DNA of 64,000 nt. Origin: Laccaria trichodermophora (lineage: Eukaryota; Basidiomycota; Agaricomycetes; Agaricales; Hydnangiaceae). Location: assembly GCA_018417955.1 (NCBI GenBank), contig JACTVC010000026.1, forward strand, positions 124,001-188,000, read 5' to 3'. How positions within the stretch are numbered: the stretch's first letter is position 1; every line of letters begins with the position of its first letter. The notes beneath the pieces are model-generated. The model was given only the letters and a program-made list of their open reading frames with translations, was not told the origin of the DNA and made no database searches. The position numbers and the translations under genes were made by a program. Of this stretch, positions 43,996 to 55,789 are shown piece by piece.

Positions 43996-44439
43996 TGTCA
44001 GACATTGTCTCAGGAGTCAGGACTGAGGACTCGGAGGAAGGTATAAGAGTAGTGAACGGTATTAGAACGTTCCCAATTTAAAGCTAGTGCGGCGGGTTGG
44101 TGGCGGGTAATAGCCAGGTCATCTTCTGTCATATTGTGCCCAGGGTGGGGGAGACGGCGAGGAGGCAAAGATTATGTAAGCGAGGAATATTGTTGTACTT
44201 CGTCTTTGCTTCGTCTACGCCGCTGGCAAGCTCTGGCAAGCCTCAAGCAAGCCTCTCTCGTTCAATAAGTAGATGATGTTACACCCGTCAAGCTGTTTCG
44301 TCTGGATCTGTGCCTTATTCTCCTGCATTCTCGCGCAAGCTTGGTGTTTAAACGTACGTTAATCAATAATTGATAAGAAATTACTAGACCGGCAACTGAT
44401 CTTTCATGATATGATTAAGTACAACCAGTCTCTTCTCCC
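43996..44439. other. Intergenic, probable promoter region of the Crinkler gene
   Basis: No open frame of note. It lies directly upstream of the Crinkler ATG (43995, minus) and before the R2 module on the plus strand. Confidence 0.4.
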
Positions 44440-45590
44440 GCACTTCGAGCTGCTCAAATCAATTACGAGTTTACATATCAGTATACCACTTTACACAACA
44501 CTCTTAGAAGTAACACAATTCATCGCCCCAACCTGCACCACGCAACTCCAACTCGACCATCAGCATCGGGTACTGCTACCATGCCAAGCGGCTCAACTCT
44601 TGCTCAGCCCACTATCAAGCCTCTGGCACACAAGTGGCATGTTCACCATCTCCACTCGATCCCTTCTCAATGTGCACACCGTCGGAGACCGGAGAATCAT
44701 GAGGAAGAGGACGAGCTTGGAAGTGAATGTGAAGATGCGGGGTGTTCGCAATGACGAAGAAGACGAGAGGCTACGATTCCAAGATCTAACACTCGCGCGA
44801 AGCCACAGATTACGTGCAGAAGGGCTCGAGAAAGTTGTTACGTCCATGCTCGAATTTGATCCATTCTATCCACGACGACATCACTATACCCAGTCTCGAA
44901 TCCTCCAAGCATCCGCATACTTTACCGAATGGCATCCGCTTGTGCTTAGCCCTCGTCACGATTTTTCTTCGGTGTGGAAGGGAGTGCGAACCAGTGGAAG
45001 AATGATTCCTCAAGCTGAGAAAGTGGGAGCGCATTTTCTCCCCTTTAACTCATCTTCACCTCTCTAGCTAGCACCTCGCAACATGGCGCAACGTCCAAGT
45101 CCTCAAAAGATGTACGAGATCGCCCTACCTCCCTCGCTGGAATGATACCTCTGCTGCTCTAGTCCAAAGCTACACGCTATTCCCTTTCGTACACAACGCC
45201 TTTCGCACTCAAGGTACGTGTAGGTGACTCATTCAGTGAGTCTCGTTCCTGACTCCCTATTGCTATAGGCAATAGGCTACCATTGTGCCCATAATCGATT
45301 AAGCCTTTCTAAAATCCACCACCTTCAGAAAACAAACCGACCCATTCCTAAGAGCAGAGCCCTGAAAAAGTGCATGTTCCCCTCTTGGTTTTTTGGACTC
45401 GGATGCGATGGCAACCATGGCTAGCTCACGAAGCGACCTTCCGGAGATTGTCGGAAGGCGATGTGAGGATCGGTGCATTCGCAACTGGTGTTCTGGCTAG
45501 TTGAAAGCAGAGGATGCTTCGCTCCTTGAACTGGTTGAACGGTCGTCGTCCACCAAATTGGCACCTCACGTCGGGTAAACACTGGCATCT
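44440..45590 (+). pseudogene. R2 module, copy 3
   Basis: 'agaagtaacacaattcatcgcccca', 'ctcgaccatcagcatcgggtactgct' and 'atgccaagcggctcaactct' align with 31,110-31,210. Later blocks (LRAEGLEKVVTSML at about 44,810, SAYFTEWHPLVL at about 44,920) keep protein sense but in different frames. Confidence 0.6.
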
Positions 45591-46480
45591 TTCAAGACTC
45601 AGCAACGGCTTCAATCCTCCTTTCCGATGCCACTACATGAATCGAGAAAGATCTTGCGTCCTCTGCTCGACCCCACAGCCGCAGCTCCGGTGCACTTCTT
45701 CGCTTTGTCGGTTCTCCTAGTCACCCCCACAATCTTCGCCTCCTTTGAAGGAAAACATCATCCCCCGTGTCTCGACATGCAAGAGGAGGCCGTGACGACG
45801 AACACATCACTACACCACCAAGCTCAAACCCCCAAAAGATCCGCATATTTTACCGAATGGCCCCCCGCTTGCGCCTAGCCCTCGGCACGATCTTCTTCGC
45901 TGTGGAAGGGAGGCGGAAGAATGGTTCATTAGGCTGAGAAAGTGGGAGCGCATTCCCTTCCAGCACCTCGCAGCACGGCGCAATCCCCAAGTTTCCAGAT
46001 GATGTACGAGCCGCCCTAGCTGGCCTCAGCTCGATCATTGCTGCTCCTGGCGTCCAAGTTACACACCATTGCCTTTTGTATAAGAAACTCTTTCGCACTA
46101 GGGGTACGTGCAGGTGACTTATTGACTGGGCATCGCCGCTGACTCGCTATAGACTGCCACTATACCCATAATGGATTGTAGCCTTCTAACATTCACCACC
46201 TTCAGAAAACCAATCCGACCCCATTCCTAAGAGCAGACCCCTGAAAAAGTGCAAGTTTCCCCTCTTGGTTTTCTGACTTGGATGTCATACAAACCAATGG
46301 CTATCTCACGAATCGACCTGTGAGCGACCTTTCGGAGATTGTCGGAAGGCGATGTGGAGATGAGATGTTTCGGTGCTTCCAGCATTCGCAACTAGCGTTC
46401 TGGCTATTTGAACGGTTGTCGTACATACTGACACCTCACGCGCACACCTGGTAAACACCGGCGTTTCTCAAGACTCAGCA
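45590..46480 (+). repeat. Short R1 unit followed by R2-derived sequence
   Basis: 45,590-45,800 is a shortened R1 unit. 45,810-46,480 repeats R2 landmarks ('aagctcaaacccccaaa', 'cgcatattttaccgaatgg', 'tcggcacgatcttcttcg'). The alternation R2-R1-R2-R1 mirrors 31.0-33.5 kb. Confidence 0.65.
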
Positions 46481-47765
46481 ACGGCCTCAATCCTCCTTTC
46501 CGAAGCTAGTACACGAATGGAGAAAGAGCTTGCGTCACCTATCCTCCTCGACCCCCCTGTCCTCCTCTTTTTGCAAGAAGCTTCGAGGATACAATGGAAA
46601 GACAAACTCTCGCTGTAGGTTGCACAGCCACAGCTCCGGTGCAAGTCTTCGGTTTGTGGTTCTCCTAGTCATCCCCATCCAATCTCAATCTTTGCCTCCC
46701 TCGAAGAAAAAACGGAACACCATCCCCCGTATCTCGACATGCAAGAGGAAGCCATGCACGTCAATGTTGACACCCCATGCCAAGTAAAGTAAACACCGGC
46801 ATTTATCAACACTCAGCAACGGCCTCAATCCTTCTTTCTGATTCAACTACACGAATCGAGAAAGAGCTTGTGTCATACATCTTCCTCAACCCCCCCTTGT
46901 CGCAAGAAGCTTCGAGGATACGATGAAAAGACAAATTCCTGTTCGAGATTGCACAGCCACAGCTTCGATGCACTTCTTCGGTTTGTCATTTCTCCTAGTC
47001 ACCCCATCCAATCTCAATCTTTGTCTCCTTAGGGAAAAACGGAGCACCATCCCCCGTGTCTCAACATGTAAGAGGAGGCCCGTGCACGTCAATGTTGACA
47101 CCCCATGTCAGGTAAACACTGGCATTTTACAAGACTCAGCAACGGCCTCAATCGTCCTTTACGAAGCCACTACATGGATCGAGAAAGAGCTTGTGTCATT
47201 TATCCTCCTCGACCCCCCCTTTGTCGCAAGAAGCTTCGAGGATACGATGAAAAGACGAATTCCCGTTCGAAGTTGCACAGCCACAGCTCCGATGCAGTTG
47301 TCCAATTTGTGGTTCCTCTGGTCACCTCATCCAAACTCAATCTTCGCGGCCTTTGAAGGAAAAACGGAACACCATCCCGGGCCCCCGTTTCTTGTCATGC
47401 AAGAGGAGGCCATGCACGTCAATGTTGACACCATGTCAGGCAAACACCGGCATTTTTTAACATTCAGCAACGGCCTCAAGATCCTCCTTTCTGATGCCAG
47501 TATATGAACCAAAAAAAAGCTTGTGTCATCTATTCTCCTCAACCCCCCCCCTTGCCGCAAGAAGCTTTGAGGATACGATGAGAAAAGACAAATTCCCGTT
47601 CAAGGTTGCACAGCCACAGCTCCGGTGCACTTCTTTGGTTTGGGGTTCTCCTGGTAAGCCCACCCAATCTCGATCTTTGCCTCCTTTGAAGGAAAAACAG
47701 AACACCGTCTCCAGTGCCTCGACATGCAAAAGGACGTCGTGCACGTCGATGCTCGCCTTGTGGCT
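46480..47765 (+). repeat. Array of about four tandem R1 units (about 327-331 bp each)
   Basis: The 'catgcaagagga…gcacgtcaatgttgac' landmark recurs near 46,735, 47,062, 47,393 and 47,720. These units resemble each other more closely than those in the 39.6-kb array, suggesting local homogenisation. Confidence 0.85.
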
Positions 47766-48010
47766 GGCCTGATGTCTGGGGCTCAAATGCATTCCGCGTA
47801 GTAGATTCGGAGTGGCTCTATGAAGGCGGAAACTAATTCGTCTACTGCTTCGAAGAGAAGATCACGCATTCATGTGAGAGGCTTTTTTGATTGTGGTATG
47901 TGGTGAGTTTGGACAACATGGTTATCGTCGGACAGACTCTCAAACTTTTCTATAGCTATTTTGCAAGACTTGGCGCGACACCACAACAAGCTCAGAGTCT
48001 GTATCACGAG
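47766..48010 (+). repeat. Terminal part of R1 following the second array
   Basis: Matches 40,911-41,200 ('gatgtctggggctcaaatgc', 'gtgagtttggacaacatggttatcgtcgg'). Confidence 0.7.
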
Positions 48011-48309
48011 CGAGATAAGGACGGCTGGACGATGTTGTCGTGATCTCTTCATGAGCTCAGTGTCTTCTACGCCAATGACGGCCCGGGTTTGTCAGTGCCA
48101 CACGCAAGGATGACGACCACGACGACTATTCGTTCTCTCTTTACAAGTCTCAATAAAGCCTCCAAATTTTGTATCTGCCCATTTTCTGGGGCATACATGT
48201 CATCTTGAGGCGCGAGATATGGTGCACAAGGCGTATCGATCTCTGACGTGCATCTTCGGCCAACCACCGCCCGCAGCGGTTACCCTGATCAAGTTGCAAT
48301 GGGAACAAG

Positions 48310-48755
48310 ACTTCACCTACTGCCCCGCAGAATGTCGTCGTGCCAATATGTCCGGCCAAGTTCTGTCTGGCTTGGTAGAATCGCTACCATTGGACTCGTC
48401 CTGGTGGCTTGTTTGACGTTGAATGATCTGGCCGCGGTATAATACCGCGTAATTAATTACCTAACCCTCGCGTCTAAAGCGAGCGGGTTCTACCTTGACT
48501 CCCTCAAGTACCTCATCCTGTCACAGATATGCCTGCTTTTTACTTCCGACAAGGAATTCCAACGTTATCCAGCGATCCTTTCTTCTGGACCCTGTCGCCG
48601 TGGTTCGCCACTAGATTTGGGACGCAGCCCCCTCCGACCAAGCTTACGAAGAATGACCTGTATCCTCCGGCGTAAAGCCGTCACCTACTGTCCTGCAGAA
48701 TGTCATCGTGCCAATAGTTCTGGGTCTAGAATCGCTACCATTGGACTCGACTCTC
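48310..48755. repeat. Direct repeat of about 85 bp, about 365 bp apart
   Basis: 48,313-48,400 and 48,678-48,755 share 'cacctactg.cc.gcagaatgtc.tcgtgccaata' and 'tagaatcgctaccattggactcg'. A perfect short palindrome (cgcggtat-a-ataccgcg) lies between them at about 48,433-48,449. No gene is recognised. Confidence 0.6.
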
Positions 48756-49221
48756 GAGAGAACAGGTCTATCACTGCATCTCCGTTCCTCGCTCTCATTA
48801 GTGCCTAGGTCTGGCGAAGATACGGTGGGACTTTTGTGCGCGAATTGCGGCTAACCCCTGAAAGCGACTGGGTTGAGTCTCAATCTTCAATACTCTTCCG
48901 AACCGTGTTGAGAATGTTCTTGATGAATAGGGAGATGTGAGAACAAATGACATGTCTTCTGCAGGCTTGACGTTTGTTTCTGTGTTGGACTATTACTAGA
49001 CAGACTCAGAGTTTCTGAATTGCATCCTCTCCAAAGACAGCACTTTAATTGCGAGACAATTTCCAATCCTCTTTCTAATTCCAACGTTCGACTATCTTGA
49101 ATTACAGAAACACCCTTTTATGCCACCCTAGATGTCTGTGTTTAAGGATGGGATTGTCATAAGCTCCTCAACAGGTCTCTCAAGGACGTCTCAGATGGCC
49201 TGAGTAGATGATGAAGGAAAT
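48756..49221. other. No gene recognised
   Basis: Lies downstream of copy D (minus strand). It may hold the 3' UTR of D. Confidence 0.4.
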
Positions 49222-50612
49222 TTAAAAAGGGACATGGCACATGAAAACCTGCCACTGACCGTCGTGGACAACTGACAAGAACGGTATCCTCAGTATTTCA
49301 GGTCGATTAAGAATTCAGGACCAACGACTCACAGCCCTTCCGTCCGGCGGAGTTCATCGCAACGTAACCGCTATAAGGATCTACAAAGAATGCATCAGTA
49401 CTATTCTTAAAATATACGAAAGAGGAGTACTCGGGAGTCCAAGAATAAAACCTGATGTTTTGATGCCATCCGTGTACATGACCTCGCCCTCCTTGAAAGG
49501 AAGCCAGTCTGCTTGATGAGTTTCACTGGGATCTGCAGGATGCGTGAGATTCATTTTGACAATTGTCTGCTAATTTTACTTACTCCATGTCACCCCCCCT
49601 CTAATCTGCGTTAAGAGGCTCAAGTCCACTGCGCTTAATAGGGTCATTGGATTCTCTTGACCAAAGACAATCGTTATGGGTTCATCCTCAAGATGTCCCG
49701 GGTAAGCCTGGGCTTGAAGGGGTAGGTGATCATTATCAGTCATCAGCAGCTCTCCGTCCATGTCTCGGTACAGCTGAACAGTTCGAGTCACGAAGCCCTC
49801 GGCCTTCGTGACTTGGAAACTCAACGAAGAGACTCTTTGTGGTGGTGCGATGGAGTGCGTGTCGATGCGGCCCAAGGATGGGTCTTCCGAATCAAAAGAC
49901 ATCTTGGATGCCAATGCGCCATCTTCGTCATAGAGGCGATAATAGACTGGATTGAAACAAGTAAGCAAGGGTTACTATGAATAACATTTTGGAATGTACC
50001 ATAACGGGGCTCAGGCAGTACAGCCTCAGGTAGTCTCTCCGACTGCGCTGCGCTTGCTAGTCGCTTTTCAGCGTCTTCTACTCCAACCACGAGAACTACA
50101 GGGTCATTCTCAGACGACCCAGGACCAGAATACCCTCCAAAAGCCAATCTAGAGGATTCCGCGGCTGCCATTTCGCTTGAAAGTGACTCGAATAACGTGG
50201 TGCTTGTAGAAGCTGATAGGCCCTCGATCTTGCAGAGATGGTTCTTTACGGATAATGCTGTACGAGGAGGCGTGACGAACTTTGGAAAAGTGCGGCTGAT
50301 GAACGGGTTGTTCACGCAGATTGGGTTATTCGACATGATTGGCCCGTTCTTCGTATACAGGCGGTAATACACTGGAGAACTCAACGTGTGAGAACAAATG
50401 TAGTGATTTTATGAGGGAAGGCGCAACTGTAACGAGGCCCGCTTGGTTTGACAGCCACAATCTGCACAATATTCAAGTCATTGGTGAGGCAAAATGGTGT
50501 AGAGAACCCAAATAGTACTTACCGACTTTCCTCCAAGACCATCTGATGGGCTTTCGGGAGATGGTGCACAGACTCCGTGTTGTCTACTAGATCTAGCGGG
50601 AGTTGATGCCAT
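49222..50612 (-). CDS. Tandem-Ubl family protein, copy D (intact, 352 aa)
   Basis: Exons: 50612-50523, 50461-50428, 50371-50000, 49946-49584, 49532-49431, 49380-49333, 49271-49222; first intron phase 0, the rest phase 1. Start MASTPARSSRQHG, stop TAA at 49224-49222. Module 1 begins YYRLYTKNGPIMSNNP (about residue 43), carries SVKNHLCKIEGL and ends DPVVLVVG. Module 2 begins VYYRLYDEDGALASKMSF (about 166) with LYRDMDGELLMTD and YPGHLEDEPITIV. The tail contains DWLPFKEGEVMYTDGIKTSG and PYSGYVAMNSAGRKG. Both modules share a strand-helix-strand order that suggests a ubiquitin-like fold; this is a guess from pattern, not an alignment. It is the duplicate of broken copy B and serves as its undamaged reference. 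Confidence 0.82.
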
Positions 50613-50639
50613 CGTTCAAATGAGGAGTTGGAATGGAAG

Positions 50640-50990
50640 AATAATGCGGCGGGCGTCTAATATTGTCAGTCTTTAGAATGTGGCTGTGAACACTGCATTC
50701 TTGATCCAAGGCGCAAATGTCACCGAGCATCTGTTGCTTCAACAGAGACAGCTCAAAGCTGACACGTTTTAAACATCAAATGGGTATCTTTAGTTTACTG
50801 GCCCTCCGCCATTTTCGTCTCTCAATGCCAATAAACCCTCTCGTGATCGGAGAGTTAAACGTGGAGGAACGAATTCTCTGTGACGCCAGGTGCCATTCAG
50901 GTATCCCAGCTTCCTATGACGAGAAAGATCCTTGAGTCGCACTCTCACCACATTCGACCACTGAGCAGCGAACAGTGTTGAGGAGCGAGG
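50640..50990. repeat. Upstream segment shared with copy B (18,700-19,060)
   Basis: Same landmarks in the same order as the region upstream of B; the duplicated unit therefore reaches at least 350 bp beyond the coding start. Confidence 0.7.
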
Positions 50991-50994
50991 ACCC

Positions 50995-51690
50995 TTACAT
51001 CGAAGAATACATCGAAGGGATACCAGATTTAGCCCTTGCTACCCATTCCGCAATTGGCATCCAACGGAGGTGTTGCATTGACGGGTGCTGATTTTGGAAA
51101 TCATATCTGATAGAACTCGGAGATGGGCCAGCTGAGAGGTCGCTGTTAAGTTGATTATAGAGCTGGAGCTCATGGAAAAGGGCTTCGTGGTATGCAGTCA
51201 GTGTGCCAGAGTAGCGGGGCGGAGATTCTTGAACTTGAATGTGACGTGGAATGGTCGAAGGGAAAAGTTCGGTTGACTGGTCGTGAGAAGTCAAGTATTG
51301 AGCGTCTGGCAAGACGGTGGTCAAAGAGCTCCTTGACCAGGCGAGGGGGCAGTCTCTGGGAAGGTTCAGATAATCAGCAATATGGCGCAAAGATGGCTCA
51401 AATGGCGTTTCATAAGTAACGTACCCCCACAGCCAAGCCACCGTTCTTCCTGTTTTCGACCTCCCGACACTAAGCAACCATCGTAGAGAATATGTACAGC
51501 CGCCTGGGTGAAGCAGAGCAACCATAGACCACGTTTCATTGGGTAGTTCGTTATGACTTTTGATGGAGGTGATTGGGAAAGAATTAGAGCAGCCCCATCT
51601 AAAAGCGAACGTCTGGGTCTTTCTGTGGGCGGGGAAATTTGGGGAAATGCCTAAAGCGACTGGGGCCGGCGACGATCCGATGATCTGCAT
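50995..51690 (-). CDS. Unrecognised open frame of 231 codons
   Basis: A continuous frame with a balanced composition from ATG 51690 to the stop at 50995. A piece reading NELPNETWSMVALL faintly recalls an F-box, but too little is present to name it. No signal peptide, membrane segment or metal-binding cluster is seen. It lies head-to-tail upstream of copy D, in the same orientation. It could be a real gene, a truncated one, or chance. Confidence 0.35.
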   Translation of the reverse strand: MQIIGSSPAPVALGISPNFPAHRKTQTFAFRWGCSNSFPITSIKSHNELPNETWSMVALLHPGGCTYSLRWLLSVGRSKTGRTVAWLWGYVTYETPFEPSLRHIADYLNLPRDCPLAWSRSSLTTVLPDAQYLTSHDQSTELFPSTIPRHIQVQESPPRYSGTLTAYHEALFHELQLYNQLNSDLSAGPSPSSIRYDFQNQHPSMQHLRWMPIAEWVARAKSGIPSMYSSM

Positions 51691-53155
51691 TATCGAGGTG
51701 GTTGAAGGTTCGCAAGTGCAACAGAACTGCGTAATGGCAATTTCTGCCTAAGCCTTTGAACCGGCACCAGATGCAACTGCGTGGAAAGGGGTCGAGTGCC
51801 CTCCAGTCATCATAGTTGAAGCTTAAGGTTGGCTGCGCTTCGAATCCTCTTCCAACATGGATTTGACCGTGAAATTTTCGAGATGTTTCCTACTTTCGAG
51901 GTGTAGTCGTTTGGGTCACAAGGACATGCCCCCAGCGGGTTGACCTGACTACAACTGTACAGCGATGCGTCGAAGATGCTCGCATCGTGCACTGATTTTT
52001 CATCGCCGCCCATGAAGTTGGTCTTCTCTGGTTCTTGAATAGCGGTTTCGTATCGCTGTCATCTCCTCGCCGCGATCTCTCCTTGTTATCGCGTCAAGAA
52101 GCCCATCCTCTTTTGGCCATCAGTTAGAGAGCTTATCGACTAGAGGCCGAGCTCGCCTTCCGGCTCTTTCAACGGGTGAAGATGTTTGGAAGGACTAAAA
52201 AGTGGCGAAGAGTTCCTTGAAGTACTCCTTGCCGCATGAAGTGCGCAGTCGAAATTGGGCCCATTCTGATTCGTAAAGTCGAATCGTCTGCACTACACGT
52301 TGAAGAGCCGAGAAATCGTTGATATGATCGACCACACATCTTTTGATTCGTGTAATTCAAAGCGGCTAAAATTTGGCTCCGCTGGGTTACCGGTTAGTAA
52401 CGAGGAGAAGCAGAGTACTTAAAACGGACGCACAGACGACGGGGAGGAGAGTGAGCATTGAAGGCATCTCGAATTTCAAGCTTGAATCATAGGTTCGGTC
52501 GCTTGGCGTTTGCACCGTTCATCAGTAAATCGTTCATAGATAGCCCATGAAATTTGTCGCCACCAATGGGATCTGGAAATGCAGAGGTTCTTTCACCTTT
52601 ACAACCAAGAGACGGGAACGAATACTTACTTTTTTGAAACCATCACTTCCTAGCCTTACGCAGTGAGCCCTGAGGCCTGAACGGTCGATAGGCCAGTTAT
52701 TTGAGCCCCTTACGGTTGTTCGAAAGCCAAGGTGATGTCTTGCTCATCGTGGCAGCGCATCAGAAGGCATTTAGTCCTATGTCGAGAGAGTTATCAGCTA
52801 CCGGAGTATGGCAGCGCAATGTGTGGCTCTGTAGGAGTGGTTTGGAGGAATGTTGTGTTGTGGCTTGTGAGTCTACGCCGAGTTTGTCCAGTTGCCCTCA
52901 TGATCGCGAACAACGACAAGTCAATTTCTACGCGCACGTCTTGAACCTACGATGCACAACGACTGAATAAAAATGTAAGTTTAATTCATATGTGCGGCAT
53001 AACTACTTACCTACTCTATCATTTTCACGTTACGCTTTGCGCGAATTTGACTTGCTTAGGGTCCTACTCCTTGAAGCTACCCATTGACATCCTGCAGCCA
53101 TTATGGGGTGTGTCGCTGTCTTACAATCTGGTAATCAACCTCAGGACACTGTAGT
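51691..53155. other. No gene recognised
   Basis: Frames are short and overlapping; no repeats shared with other parts of the window were noticed. Confidence 0.35.
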
Positions 53156-53611
53156 TTGATTAACGACTACTCAACTTGCATCAATAGCCTGTCCAGGGTA
53201 CTAACGGATGAAAGAGGGAAAAGCAACGACGAAGATTCAAAAAAACTTGGAATGAAGGGCAAGCCTGAGGGAAGTTCTCGTTGGTTAACAAAAGGTGGAC
53301 ATCTCGGACACAGGTATCCGGCGAAATCGTTTTGCATCACGTTCAAAACTGACAAAACTAACGCACCTTTTGTTTTAGAATCAACGACTCAGTTCCGAAT
53401 TGCTGTTACAGCGGCAGACTCGAGGCTCCCTTGGGGGCGCAACGACCGATCCAGGTTTGGTACGTTTTTCGACCTTCGGATAGAATTTGAAATCAAGGAA
53501 CTGAAGTACGGAATTCTTGCCAGCGCTGAAGCCTACCACCTCCACTACTACACAGAACCAAAGTTGATTATTCGACTCAAGCTCGACCTACAGCGTGCCA
53601 GACGTTTGTAA
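53156..53611 (+). CDS. Unrecognised open frame of 151 codons
   Basis: Pieces such as APFVLESTTQFRIAVTAAD and FFDLRIEFEIKELKYG look like β-strands of a real protein, but the start is not clear and no family is recognised. It may be one exon of a longer gene reaching towards 54,500. Confidence 0.25.
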   Translation: MINDYSTCINSLSRVLTDERGKSNDEDSKKLGMKGKPEGSSRWLTKGGHLGHRYPAKSFCITFKTDKTNAPFVLESTTQFRIAVTAADSRLPWGRNDRSRFGTFFDLRIEFEIKELKYGILASAEAYHLHYYTEPKLIIRLKLDLQRARRL

Positions 53612-54500
53612 CGATCCCGGCCCTCCGCCCAACAATATCTCGTCTAATCGAGGGCGAGGGTCAGCCATGATCTGTCGTGTGTTATGTTCTTCAACATGTA
53701 AGCTGTTGCCTTCTATCGAACCGCCGTTGGTATTGAACTCCTCAGTGCTGGTCATAAAGCAAGACGTAAACCGCAATGATGTCGCTGCTTGTAGCTACGG
53801 GCGCATTTCCCTCAAACGGCCTCTCCTTACAACCACCAGGGAAAGTCTGCACTCTCCATGTGAATACTCCTGTATAAGTTGTATTCAACGTTGAACCCCC
53901 GATATCTACGCCGTTGAGGACTTACACTTCGGTAACCGCTGTCCAGGTCGCAATGAAGCAGCAATCCCTCCATCTCTTCTCGCGTCAGTTTCTGCACGTA
54001 AAATTTTGCCTCACTTTAACCTCGTTCTGTTCAGTACAAAGACCCAATTGCGCTTAACCGCAGTCTGGACGCTGGAGTAAATCAGAATCCACCCCAGAGT
54101 GCGGTCACGTGCGAAGTACATTCACGTATCCGCCTTCCCCATGTAAGTGTGCCGTTCGCCGTTCTCTTCACTAGAAGCCAAGCGTTTCCCACAGGGAGTA
54201 GAGCCGTCTGCTTCAAAGTCTTGAACCACCAAGACGGGCTGACCAACAACAAACCTCTTTACGCATATGTCAATCGGAAGGAAGGGACAATAGAGCGGAT
54301 TCTTCATTATGGTGACGATGCGATATCCCGGTTTGCTACAAAAGCTACCCAACTCTGGGCAACGAATGGGCAGGTAGTAAGTAGGTGGAAAACAAGCACG
54401 AATATTGTATTCAATGGAGGATGTTGTAGCGATGTCTACAAGATGTCTAGACACTCTATTTCAAGCCTGATAGCGATGATTAGTAGAGAATCCATTGCGG
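53612..54500. other. Weak coding signals, no gene assigned
   Basis: A plus-strand frame at 54,149-54,541 (…SRAVCFKVLNHQDGLTNNKP…) is open and slightly overlaps the 3' end of the first GTPase gene on the other strand. Evidence is too thin to call it. Confidence 0.3.
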
Positions 54501-55532
54501 TCAGGATAACGGGACGAAGGGCTCACCAAGAAACTTTATGAAACGGTCTTTCAAACTACGTTTCTCGTGGAGCTGCCCAAAAACCATATCGATCTTATGT
54601 TGTATCACTGCGGCCTCGGAAGGGGATAGAACAGTACCACGGTCAGCCAGGACGTCCTTATGAAGTTCAACAATCTCATCAAATGTCTTTTTGAGTTCCT
54701 TCCTAGGATCCCCGGAGAGAACCTTTCCAAGTTCCTCCAGCTCCTCCGTTAGCAGAATGCGCTGCTCTTCCTTGGCCCTGTTGAGAGCTATCCCAACCAA
54801 CTCCTGGGCTGACGCATGTGAGTCGAGAAGCCTGTCGAAAACTACTGCCCCCTGGTTACTCAAATTTGCACGCTGACTCGAATCCGCCCCCAAAATTTTA
54901 TCCTTGCGTTTCTCGAGTGCCTCGGGGGTAAGACTCCCAGAAGTCGGAGCAAAAACGACAAATCCCAGGTTCTTCTTATCGAAAATTCCCTTGAGGCCTT
55001 CAAGATCCTCAGAAACCGCCTCCCATCGGCGATCCACGTCATGGAGGTAAATAAGGCCACCACACATCTTTCCAGCTCCACAACTTTGCGAAGCATTAGG
55101 GCGATGCGGTAAGGAAATGAAATGAGTGAGGTACTAACTGAGCCTTCCAACAGCGTTGAATGCAGTCCAGGATTTTTGAATCGCTGGTACTATTGGTACC
55201 ATTGAAACCTGGCGTGTCAACGAGGATGAGGCGTTCAGGCCCTTCAAGCGGAATAGGGAAATGATCAAGATTTTGTGTGCACGAATCCAGGCCATTGCTC
55301 GTCTTCGCTAGACGTTCGTTAGTGTAGTGGTTGATAAGCTGATAACAATTAGCAAAGGAGAATCTGAGGGATAAAAAACCAATGATAAGTGCCCACCCTG
55401 CTCTTACCAACGCCCGTAGGACCAACGACACTAATTTATTCACGATCAGCCTGAAATCTTAAGTTGGACTAACAATATCACGTACAAAACGAGAATATCA
55501 GCTGGAATGATGTTCTTTACACCGTTTCCCAT
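54501..55532 (-). CDS. AIG1-like P-loop GTPase 1 (287 aa)
   Basis: Exons: 55532-55486, 55430-55397, 55338-55139, 55083-54501, all GT-AG, sum 288 codons with stop. G1 GPTGVGKS at 19-26, split from the following helix by an intron directly after the P-loop; G3 LILVDTPGF at 64-72; CGGLIYLHDV follows, a hallmark of this fungal group. The G4 position reads FVVFAPTSG, with no NKxD or TKxD, so base specificity is doubtful. The C-terminal 130 residues are helical and charged (…LTEELEELGKVLSG…). Members of this group are soluble or membrane-associated GTPases of unknown role in fungi; plant and animal relatives act in defence and lymphocyte survival. Confidence 0.78.
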
Positions 55533-55789
55533 CAATCGTAAGTAACGAGCTTGGACTTAGATCTTAGTCTGTAGAGCAGAGCCCGCTTGAAGGCTACAGC
55601 CTATATACTAGTAGTGGGGTCGACATGCCCAAGAGATCGGAATCATCCGAAGTCAAGTGTTACAAAATGAGGTTCCAGCGTGTCTGACAAGTAAATCTGA
55701 TCCAGATGTATGGTTCTTACTTATCGATGAACCCATTAGCCCAAGTGTGAGAGTTTGTAGAGTGGGTATGAAACGGTGATAACGATCAC

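Noticed and set aside
48425..48520. Possible tRNA or hairpin terminator at the cgcggtat palindrome
   Set aside because: The palindrome is real but there is no tRNA fold, and intrinsic terminators are not expected in a fungal nuclear genome.
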